NCBI GenBank assembly: GCA_964415245.1
Contig: CAYQAJ010000144.1
Location: 1 to 12,510, forward strand
DNA from: CAYQAJ01 sp964415245
Lineage (GTDB): Bacteria; Planctomycetota; Planctomycetia; Pirellulales; Pirellulaceae
Direction of reading: 5' to 3'
Length of the DNA: 12,510 bases
A program made the position numbers and the translations under genes. Below are positions 1 to 6,405 of the stretch, in pieces. Under the pieces are notes generated by a model. It did not search any database. It saw only the letters and a program-made list of their open reading frames with translations, and was not told the origin of the DNA. Position 1 is the stretch's first letter. Every line of letters starts with the position of its first letter.

Positions 1-204
1 CTTGCAGATTCTTCCCACGAACGAGTTGCATCGACGTCGGCGGTCGTTGTGGCACCGTGCGAATTGACTTCACGCCGCGACAGCGACTCGGCGCTTCCCG
101 GCGTGTGTCGGCCTCGCCGTGCGTGGTCCGTCTCGATTCTGTACGCTGGGTACACTGATCGAGTGGCGACTTCTGCGGGCACGCCCATCGAAGGGTTAAG
201 CACC

Positions 205-2406
205 ATGAGACAAGGCAGGAATCTGTGGCACGCACGGGCGTTGCGGCTCTTGGCGATGGCAGTAATCGTGGCCACGGTTTGCGGCGCGCTGCAGCGGAGA
301 TCGCTCGCGGCCGAGAGCGAGCAAAGCGATCGAAGCGAGAAGGAGCAACCGTTGGCCTATCCCGATACATCCCGAAGCGAGCACGTCGACACATACCACG
401 GCACTTCGGTCGCCGATCCCTACCGCTGGCTCGAAGACCTCGACAGCGACGCCACGAAAGCGTGGGTCGAGGCGGAGAACAAGGTTACTCGGACGTACCT
501 TGATGCGCTGCCGCAACGGGCGCGTATTCGCGAGCGGCTCGAAGAGCTGTGGGACTACGAACGCTATGGCCTGCCAATTGAGCGAGGCGACCGCTATTTC
601 TTCACGCATAACGACGGCTTGCAGAACCAAAGCGTGCTCTACGCGGCCGACAATCTCGGTACCGAGCCGCGAATGTTGTTGGACCCGAATACGCTTTCGG
701 CCGACGGCACGATCGACCTGTCCGGCTGGGCTCCCAGCGAAGACGGCCGTTTGTTGGCGTATGGCCTGTCGTCGGCCGGGTCCGATTGGAAGGAATTGCA
801 CGTGCTCGACACATCCACCGGCGAGCGCCTGGACGACCATGTGCGGTGGGTTAAGTTCTCGGGCATGTCGTGGACGCCCGACGACAAGGGGTTTTACTAC
901 AGCCGCTACGACGAGCCCAAGGAAGGGTCGCAGTTCACCGGCACCAACTACTACCAAAAGCTTTTCTACCACCGGCTGGGCCAACCACAGGAAGAGGATC
1001 GCCTCGTCTACCAACGTCCTGATGAGAAAGAGTGGGGCTTCGATGGCGACGTTACCGAAGACGGCCGCTACCTGATTATCAGTGTGTGGCGTGGCACCGA
1101 ACGCAAGAACCAGGTGTTCTATCAGGACCTGCAAAAGCCCGACACGCCCGTCGTCGAGTTGATCACGGGCTTCGACGCGGAGTACCACTTTCTGGACAAC
1201 GACGGGCCGGTGTTCTGGTTCCTCACCGATCTTGAAGCGCCAAACCGCCGCGTCATCGCGATCGACACGTCCCAGCCCGAGCGGGAGAATTGGCGCGGGC
1301 TGATCGCGGAGCGGCCTGAAACGTTGCGCGGCGCGAGCGTGGTGGGGGACGTGTTCATCGCGTCGTATCTGAAGGACGCCTGCTCCGAGGTGCGGATTCA
1401 CGACCTGGAAGGCCGTTATCTGCGCGATCTTGCGTTACCCGGACGCGGCTCGGTCGGAGGGTTTACGGGACGACGCGGGGATCGCGAGTCGTTTTACTCC
1501 TACACCGATTTCGTCACTCCGGGCACCATTTTCCGTTACGATCTGGCCACGGGCGAAAGCACCGTTTACCAGAAGCCCAAGGTCGACTTCGCGTCCGACG
1601 ATTACGAAACGCGGCAAGTCTTTTTTGAGAGCCGCGACGGCACGCGGGTTCCCATGTTCATCACGCATAAGAAGGGGCTGAAGCCAAACGGCGAGTGCCC
1701 TACGCTGCTCTATGCATACGGCGGGTTCAACATCGCAATTACGCCGGGCTTCTCGGTGTTCAACGCCGTGTGGCTGGAAATGGGGGGCGTGTACGCCGTG
1801 CCCAACCTGCGTGGCGGCGGCGAGTACGGTCGCCACTGGCACGAAGCGGGCATGGTGCACAACAAGCAGAACGTGTTCGACGACTTTTTCGCTGCCGCCC
1901 AGTGGCTCATCGACAACGGCTACACCTCGCCGAGCAAACTAGCGATTCGAGGCGGCAGCAACGGCGGCCTCTTGGTCGGAGCGGCCATGACGCAAAGGCC
2001 CGATTTGTTCGCGGTGGCGCTGCCGGCGGTGGGCGTAATGGACATGCTGCGCTATCACAAGTTCACGATCGGTTGGGCGTGGGTTTCGGAGTACGGCTCA
2101 TCGGACGATCCCGGGCAATTCACGACGCTGTTAGCCTATTCGCCGCTACACAATCTCACGGCCGGTACGCGCTACCCCGCCACGCTGGTGACCACCGGCG
2201 ATCACGACGACCGAGTTGTCCCGTCGCACAGCTTCAAATACGCCGCCACACTTCAACGCGCCCAAGCGCCAGATGGGCCGCCGGTGCTGATCCGTATCGA
2301 GACCAGCGCCGGACACGGGGCCGGCAAGCCGACCGCCAAGCTGATCGATGAGGCGGCGGACGTGCTGTCGTTCGCCGCTACGCGGGTCGGCATGAAGGCA
2401 AAGTAA
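205..2406 (+). CDS. Exported prolyl oligopeptidase (peptidase family S9A)
   Basis: Serine peptidase predicted to cut short peptides after proline, probably in the periplasm. From the ATG at 205 the product is 733 residues, against about 710 for the cytosolic mammalian enzyme. The extra length is an N-terminal signal peptide: basic start, hydrophobic stretch at about 13-29, and a likely cut near LAA-ES at about 36. Residues about 45-460 match the S9 N-terminal beta-propeller, opening with the family signature HGTSVADPYRWLED. The alpha/beta-hydrolase domain follows from about 500. The triad is visible: Ser585 in GGSNGG, Asp668 in DHDDRVVP and His704 in AGHGAGKP. Trp626 (IGWAW) and Arg670 correspond to the proline-pocket Trp595 and Arg643 of the porcine enzyme. 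The frame stays open upstream to a GTG at 49. I chose 205 because it begins the signal peptide and has AAGGG at 191-195, 9 nt upstream. It appears to be a single-gene unit. Confidence 0.95.
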   Translation: MRQGRNLWHARALRLLAMAVIVATVCGALQRRSLAAESEQSDRSEKEQPLAYPDTSRSEHVDTYHGTSVADPYRWLEDLDSDATKAWVEAENKVTRTYLDALPQRARIRERLEELWDYERYGLPIERGDRYFFTHNDGLQNQSVLYAADNLGTEPRMLLDPNTLSADGTIDLSGWAPSEDGRLLAYGLSSAGSDWKELHVLDTSTGERLDDHVRWVKFSGMSWTPDDKGFYYSRYDEPKEGSQFTGTNYYQKLFYHRLGQPQEEDRLVYQRPDEKEWGFDGDVTEDGRYLIISVWRGTERKNQVFYQDLQKPDTPVVELITGFDAEYHFLDNDGPVFWFLTDLEAPNRRVIAIDTSQPERENWRGLIAERPETLRGASVVGDVFIASYLKDACSEVRIHDLEGRYLRDLALPGRGSVGGFTGRRGDRESFYSYTDFVTPGTIFRYDLATGESTVYQKPKVDFASDDYETRQVFFESRDGTRVPMFITHKKGLKPNGECPTLLYAYGGFNIAITPGFSVFNAVWLEMGGVYAVPNLRGGGEYGRHWHEAGMVHNKQNVFDDFFAAAQWLIDNGYTSPSKLAIRGGSNGGLLVGAAMTQRPDLFAVALPAVGVMDMLRYHKFTIGWAWVSEYGSSDDPGQFTTLLAYSPLHNLTAGTRYPATLVTTGDHDDRVVPSHSFKYAATLQRAQAPDGPPVLIRIETSAGHGAGKPTAKLIDEAADVLSFAATRVGMKAK

Positions 2407-2425
2407 CGCCGCAGTCGCACGACGC

Positions 2426-2454
2426 TTGGCAATCGAGCAGCCAACGACTATGCT
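2426..2454 (+). promoter_or_regulatory. Candidate sigma70-type promoter for ktrB-ktrA
   Basis: A -35 box TTGGCA (2426-2431) and a -10 box TATGCT (2449-2454) are separated by exactly 17 bp. They match the consensus at 5 of 6 and 4 of 6 positions. The pair lies in the 114-bp gap after the peptidase gene, 66 bp upstream of the ktrB ATG, which would leave a leader of about 60 nt. It is the best spaced box pair I found in the window. A chance match in GC-rich DNA remains possible. Confidence 0.42.
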
Positions 2455-2463
2455 TGCTCGATT
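2431..2463 (+). promoter_or_regulatory. Perfect 9-bp inverted repeat over the ktrB promoter (operator or terminator)
   Basis: AATCGAGCA (2431-2439) and its exact reverse complement TGCTCGATT (2455-2463) are separated by 15 bp. The left arm starts on the last base of the candidate -35 box and the right arm begins directly after the -10 box, so a protein bound to both arms would cover the promoter. As RNA it could form a 9-bp stem 24 nt after the peptidase stop. No T-run follows (the next bases are CGCGCC), so a classical intrinsic terminator is less convincing than an operator. Which role applies, if either, cannot be told from sequence. Confidence 0.4.
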
Positions 2464-2520
2464 CGCGCCAGAAGCTCGGGCGCATGTCGGGCTGCCCGTC
2501 TCAGCACGTGCGGTACGCAA

Positions 2521-3894
2521 ATGTCGGAAACCATCGGATCCATTCGCCATTACCCCGCACGAGCATCGTTCATCGGATACTTGCTCGTTATCGCCCTGGG
2601 CACGGGCGTTCTGAGCTTGGGCATCTCCCGAGCTAAGGACCGCGCACCGGTTTCCCTTCTCGATGCCGCGTTTACTTCCACCAGCGCGACATGCGTGACC
2701 GGCTTAACCGTGCGTTCCACCGGGAACGATTTTTCCCCTATCGGTCAGCTTGCCATCCTGCTACTGATTCAAACGGGCGGCATCGGCATTCTCACCATCA
2801 CCACGTTTGTGACCTTTGGCAGTGGGATGCGCACGGGCCTGCGCGAGCGAGCGGTCGTCGCGGAAACGCTAGGGACGAAAGGGGGCAACTTGTACTCGGT
2901 GCTGCGTAGCGTGGTAAGGATGACGTTGTTTTTCGAGGGAACGGGGTTCGTCATCCTGGCGATACGCAATCTGTTTGAGTTTCCCGTGGGGCAGGCACTG
3001 TGGCAGGCACTGTTCCATTCGGTCTCGGCGTATTGTAACGCCGGCTTCGGCCTGTTCGACGACAGCATGACACGTTATCAGGGAGACTGGGTAGTCAACC
3101 TGACCATCACGACATTGGTCGTGATGGGCGGCTTGGGAGTTCCGGTGTTGTTGGATTTGCAACGCGTGGCAAAGTCGCCGTGGAACGAGTGGTGGCGCCG
3201 CCTGCACTTGCACTCCAAATTCATGTTGATCGGCACTGCCGCGCTGCTGACTCTGGGGACAGTGAGCTTTCTGATTCTGGAATGGGACGCATCGCTACAG
3301 TCACTTCCCGTGCATAATCGCGTGCTAACGGCCTTTTTTCATTCGGTTTCAGCTCGCACGGCCGGATTCAACACGATTAATATTGGCGGCCTGACGAACG
3401 CGACCTTGTACATTCTCGTTCTGCTGATGATGATTGGCGCCGGGCCCTGCTCCACTGCGGGGGGATTCAAAGTCTCGACGTTGGCCGCCGTGCTTGTTCG
3501 AGCGTGGTCCGCCGTGCGGGGCTATAAGCGGGTTAATGTGTTCGGGCGCACGATATCCGCGGAGGCTATCGACCGCGCCATTGTGACAGCGCTCATGTTT
3601 GCCGTCGTGGCGACCGTCGGGCTGACCACGTTGCTTGTGCTGGAACAAGCGGAGCAGCCGCACCCGGAGTCGCAGGGACTTTTTATGGATGCATTGTTCG
3701 AAGTTACTTCGGCATTGGGCACGGTCGGGCTGAGCACCGGCATGACCCCTCACCTGACAAGTGCCGGTCGCATCGTCATTATCGTTCTCATGTTTGTTGG
3801 TCGGCTCGGGCCCATTGGCGTTGCGATGGCCATCTCTCGTGCCGAGCGCCAACAACCAGTCGAATTCCCTCAGGAAGACCCGCTCGTCGGGTAA
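2521..3894 (+). CDS. ktrB: Potassium uptake protein KtrB/TrkH family, membrane subunit
   Basis: Inner-membrane, ion-translocating subunit of a Ktr-type potassium (possibly sodium-coupled) uptake system. The 457-residue product is typical of KtrB and shorter than TrkH of enterobacteria. It shows the four M1-P-M2 repeats of the superfamily. The P-loops are near 52-64 (TSTSATCVTGLTV), 166-178 (HSVSAYCNAGFGL), 274-287 (HSVSARTAGFNTIN) and 394-408 (EVTSALGTVGLSTGM), with filter glycines at about 61, 175, 282 and 403. The intramembrane gate loop of the third repeat is GAGPCSTAGGFK (306-317). Arg428 in FVGRLGP is the conserved positive residue of the last helix. The start is ATG 2521, with no clear ribosome binding site, as for several genes here. 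The partner ktrA follows after 4 bp. The Cys and Ala in the gate loop are slight departures from the usual glycine-rich version. Confidence 0.94.
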   Translation: MSETIGSIRHYPARASFIGYLLVIALGTGVLSLGISRAKDRAPVSLLDAAFTSTSATCVTGLTVRSTGNDFSPIGQLAILLLIQTGGIGILTITTFVTFGSGMRTGLRERAVVAETLGTKGGNLYSVLRSVVRMTLFFEGTGFVILAIRNLFEFPVGQALWQALFHSVSAYCNAGFGLFDDSMTRYQGDWVVNLTITTLVVMGGLGVPVLLDLQRVAKSPWNEWWRRLHLHSKFMLIGTAALLTLGTVSFLILEWDASLQSLPVHNRVLTAFFHSVSARTAGFNTINIGGLTNATLYILVLLMMIGAGPCSTAGGFKVSTLAAVLVRAWSAVRGYKRVNVFGRTISAEAIDRAIVTALMFAVVATVGLTTLLVLEQAEQPHPESQGLFMDALFEVTSALGTVGLSTGMTPHLTSAGRIVIIVLMFVGRLGPIGVAMAISRAERQQPVEFPQEDPLVG

Positions 3895-3898
3895 CACA

Positions 3899-4564
3899 AT
3901 GGCCCGCAAGAAGAAATTTGTCGTCCTCGGTTTGGGGCAATTCGGCGGAACGCTCGCCGAGCGACTCAATCACAACGGTTGTCTGGTTACCGGCGTCGAT
4001 CAATCCCGGGAGTGCGTGGAAAGCCTCAAGGATTCGTTGCATGAAGCGGTTATAGGCGATGCCACCGAGCGGACGACTCAGGAGAACTTGCCGATCGCGG
4101 ATGCCGATGCCGTCTTCATTAGCCTCGGTGGAACCATTGTTCCATCGTTGTTGGCCACGCTGGTCGCGAAGGAGTTGGGAGCCAAGCGGCTCATTGTGAA
4201 GGGACACGACGACGAACATGGTCGGCTGTTGAAGTATCTCTCCGTGGAGCGAGTGGTGTTTCCCGAGATCGAAGTGGCAACGGAGCTGGCCGACCGAATG
4301 ACGTGGCCGAACGTGCTCGATTTTCTGCCGATTGATCCGGAATACTCGGTCGCCGAAATCACCGTTCCGACCTCGTGGAATGGTCGAACCCTGGCGGATG
4401 TGAATCTGCGGCGGAACTTCGGCGTCACGGTTGTCGGCGTCAGGGATGCGCTGAGGGACACCATGACCGTTTTTCCCGACGGTCCGTTCGTTCTGAACGA
4501 CGATCAACTTCTCGTCGTCATTGGCAAGAAAGACGAATTGGAAAGGTTGCGCGAAGTAAAATAG
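3899..4564 (+). CDS. ktrA: Potassium uptake regulatory subunit KtrA (RCK/TrkA domain)
   Basis: Cytoplasmic nucleotide-binding regulator that, in known Ktr systems, forms an octameric ring gating KtrB in response to ATP/ADP and, in some bacteria, c-di-AMP. The 221-residue product has the normal KtrA length. Residues 1-135 form the RCK N-domain (Rossmann fold): the dinucleotide-binding GLGQFG at 11-16, Asp34 at the end of the second strand, and GDAT at 53-56. Residues about 146-217 form the RCK C-domain, where c-di-AMP would bind; c-di-AMP binding here is not shown. The ATG at 3899 is preferred over a longer in-frame start at 3761, because it places the GxGxxG motif at the usual position and lies just 4 bp after the ktrB stop. 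No ribosome binding site is visible at a normal distance, so translation probably depends on ktrB. An AGGAGG sequence (4563-4568) overlaps its TAG stop. Confidence 0.94.
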   Translation: MARKKKFVVLGLGQFGGTLAERLNHNGCLVTGVDQSRECVESLKDSLHEAVIGDATERTTQENLPIADADAVFISLGGTIVPSLLATLVAKELGAKRLIVKGHDDEHGRLLKYLSVERVVFPEIEVATELADRMTWPNVLDFLPIDPEYSVAEITVPTSWNGRTLADVNLRRNFGVTVVGVRDALRDTMTVFPDGPFVLNDDQLLVVIGKKDELERLREVK

Positions 4565-4572
4565 GAGGCGTA

Positions 4573-4606
4573 CGGCGGTCGCACGGTGCGGCGGTCGCAC
4601 GGTGCG
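4573..4606. repeat. Two-copy 16-bp tandem repeat
   Basis: The unit CGGCGGTCGCACGGTG occurs at 4573-4588 and, identically, at 4589-4604, with CG of a third unit at 4605-4606. It lies between ktrA and the glycosyltransferase. Each unit ends in a GTG (4586 and 4602), and the two GTGs are in different frames because 16 is not a multiple of three. A small stem GTGCG/CGCAC (4586-4590 with 4596-4600) would cover the first GTG. The non-triplet unit argues that this stretch is not coding. Confidence 0.85.
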
Positions 4607-4669
4607 CCGGCTCGTGCTCGCCACCTCACGGTTCTCCACTCCCGCGCGAAGACGGCTCTCTCCACACGC

Positions 4670-6292
4670 GTGACCAATCTCTTCCGCGACAATCGCTCTG
4701 CGACGGTCCGCATTTCTTGGTGGGTCGCGTGCGTGTTGCTGTTGGGCGTCACGGTGGGCGCGGCGATTCTGCGACTCTATCAGCTCGGCCAGCCTCTTTG
4801 GACCGACGAGCTGCACACGGCGTGGATTGCGTCGGGTCCGCTGTCCGAGGTCGCATGGCGCGCGGAGATGGGCAACCAAAGCCCGCTGTTTTATTACGCC
4901 GCGTGGCTTGTGGCTCGAATGGCGGGAATGAGTGAAGTGTCCATGCGGATGATGTCGGTCGCGTCGGGGGTGGCGCTGGTGCCGGTGGCCTGGTGGCTGG
5001 TATCGCGCTGGACCGGTCGGCCATGGGCGGGACTGCTCGCAGCCGCACTAGTGGCCATCGATTTCGACTTCCTGTTCTATGCCCAGGAAGCGCGTCCCTA
5101 CGCCTGCGTGCAGATTGTGGCGGCGTTGCACGTAGCAGTGTTCTGGCGGCTGCTTAGTCGGCCGACCGTAGCGCTTCGACTGGCGTGGGTGCTGGGCGCC
5201 GCGCTCTTGTTCTATCTGCACTACACGGCCGCCCTGGTTGTCGTGGCCGAGCTGGTTGCTTATGGAATCGTCCGGTGCGTGCCGCGGTTCGCTCCGGCGT
5301 ATCGATTACGCGACGCATCAATTGACGTCGCGATCGTGGCGGCGCTGATGCTGCCCGCGATAGGCCACTTGGCGGCCATTTTCGCACGTCGCGATAACTG
5401 GGTCGCATTTGTCGACACGGCCTTGCCTACGTCGCTGCGAAATATGACAGGCGTCTACCTTTCGCTCTGCCGCATGGGGAGCGTATATGTGCTGTTGCCG
5501 GCAGCACTGGTATTCGCGGGTCTAGTCGTGCGACGGTTAGTGGCTCGACCTTCCAAGCAGGCGTCTACCCCGTGTGTCGTCGCCGAGTGCCAAGACCGTG
5601 ATGTGCGAGCATGCGTACACGCCTGGGTGTTGGTCCTCTGCTGGATGATCGTCCCCGCGGTCATCGCCTGGCTGGCGACGTACACCGATGTCGCTCGACT
5701 ATTCATGCTGCGTTACCTCATCGGATCGGCACTGGCTTCGGTGGTCGTGGCGGGTATGTGCTGCGCGATGTTCCGTAGTCGCGTCGCGCACATAGCAGCG
5801 ATCGTGATCGTCCTTGCCGCGGCGCTCTACACCGGCGAGGCCGCGCGACAACTACTTGCCGAGGGGCGCATCCAAAGCGAGCGGTACGACGACTGGCGCG
5901 GCGCTGTGGCGTATGTCAATGATGCAGGCGATCGGCTGCCGGTTTTGGTCGCCGCGGGCTTGATCGAATCCGATGAGCTGAGGCAACCCCACGACGAGCG
6001 ACTGCGGAAGTACTGCCTGTTCCCGGTGCTGTCGATCTACCGCCTGGATCGCAACGCGGGCGAAACGGCCCCCCTGCCCTGGACCAGCCCGGGCCGCCTG
6101 AGCGAGGCATCGCAAAATCTCGTCGTTGAGTACGGCGGCGCGTGGGTCATGATCCGCGGTGCGCCGGACTACGTCCGTGAGGCGGTCGCCGACTTGCTCG
6201 CCTCGTTGGGCGAGACCGAAAGGAGCGTGCGAGTCGCCGAGCCGCACCAGTTCGGCACGATTACCGTGCTGCGCGTCGACGTGACGGACTAG
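4670..6292 (+). CDS. GT-C glycosyltransferase, family 39 / PMT-like membrane protein
   Basis: Multi-pass inner-membrane protein of the GT-C fold, expected to transfer a sugar from a polyprenyl-phosphate donor to an acceptor on the outer face of the membrane. Donor and acceptor cannot be inferred. From GTG 4670 it has 540 residues. A first membrane segment lies at about 17-34. The first outer loop carries LWTDELHTAW with the acidic pair Asp46/Glu47, the catalytic DE of GT39/ArnT-like enzymes, and then QSPLFYY at 70-76. The family signature QEARPY is at 139-144. Several more hydrophobic segments follow, and from about 391 there is a soluble, probably periplasmic, tail beginning with YDDWRGAVAYV. 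The start is uncertain. GTG 4586 adds 28 Arg-rich residues but lies inside a 16-bp non-triplet tandem repeat, and an AGGAGG at 4563-4568 is 17 nt from it, which is too far. The gene sits 105 bp after ktrA and is not obviously linked to it in function. Confidence 0.85.
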   Translation: MTNLFRDNRSATVRISWWVACVLLLGVTVGAAILRLYQLGQPLWTDELHTAWIASGPLSEVAWRAEMGNQSPLFYYAAWLVARMAGMSEVSMRMMSVASGVALVPVAWWLVSRWTGRPWAGLLAAALVAIDFDFLFYAQEARPYACVQIVAALHVAVFWRLLSRPTVALRLAWVLGAALLFYLHYTAALVVVAELVAYGIVRCVPRFAPAYRLRDASIDVAIVAALMLPAIGHLAAIFARRDNWVAFVDTALPTSLRNMTGVYLSLCRMGSVYVLLPAALVFAGLVVRRLVARPSKQASTPCVVAECQDRDVRACVHAWVLVLCWMIVPAVIAWLATYTDVARLFMLRYLIGSALASVVVAGMCCAMFRSRVAHIAAIVIVLAAALYTGEAARQLLAEGRIQSERYDDWRGAVAYVNDAGDRLPVLVAAGLIESDELRQPHDERLRKYCLFPVLSIYRLDRNAGETAPLPWTSPGRLSEASQNLVVEYGGAWVMIRGAPDYVREAVADLLASLGETERSVRVAEPHQFGTITVLRVDVTD

Positions 6293-6368
6293 CCGTGCCG
6301 GGGCAAATTGCTTGCGGCCGAAGACGCATTGCAGTAACGTCATGATTGTCCAACGAACGATGGAGGCG

Positions 6369-6392
6369 CGTCGGTAGGATGGTCCTCCGACG
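6369..6392 (+). promoter_or_regulatory. Hairpin directly upstream of the TPR-peptidase ribosome binding site
   Basis: The left arm CGTCGG-T-AGGA (6369-6379) pairs with TCCT-CCGACG (6383-6392) around the loop TGG. This gives 10 base pairs with one bulged T at 6375. The stem ends two bases before the AGGAG site at 6395-6399. Its 3' arm contains TCCTCC, which could also pair with GGAGG at 6362-6366, so two alternative structures are possible in the leader. No T-run follows, so it is not an intrinsic terminator for the glycosyltransferase gene. A role in translation control is inference. Confidence 0.4.
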
Positions 6393-6394
6393 GC

Positions 6395-6399
6395 AGGAG
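6395..6399 (+). promoter_or_regulatory. Shine-Dalgarno site that fixes the TPR-peptidase start
   Basis: AGGAG lies six bases before the ATG at 6406. It is the only strong, well-spaced site near this gene and therefore favours 6406 over the in-frame TTG at 6346 and ATG at 6379. Confidence 0.65.
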
Positions 6400-6405
6400 C
6401 AAGCG

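Noticed and set aside
73..119. CGCCG/CGGCG inverted repeats near the window start.
   Set aside because: Arms are only 5 bp of pure G/C in GC-rich DNA and no context supports a function.
127..156. TACACT at 151-156 as a -10 box for the peptidase gene.
   Set aside because: No acceptable -35 box lies 16-18 bp upstream (only TCCGTC/CCGTCT), so the match is too weak to list.
49..204. In-frame upstream extension of the prolyl oligopeptidase from GTG 49.
   Set aside because: It would add 52 residues ahead of a clear signal peptide, and the ATG at 205 has a plausible ribosome binding site.
196..1401. Long antisense reading frame opposite the peptidase gene (401 codons).
   Set aside because: It mirrors a strongly supported S9A gene; GC-rich codon bias opens such shadow frames, and the product has no recognisable motif.
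2407..2520. A c-di-AMP (ydaO-type) riboswitch before ktrB.
   Set aside because: The gap is 114 bp, shorter than that riboswitch needs, and none of its conserved blocks is recognisable.
3788..4879. Antisense frame of 363 codons spanning the ktrB end, ktrA and the glycosyltransferase start.
   Set aside because: It crosses three supported genes and their boundaries, with no family signature.
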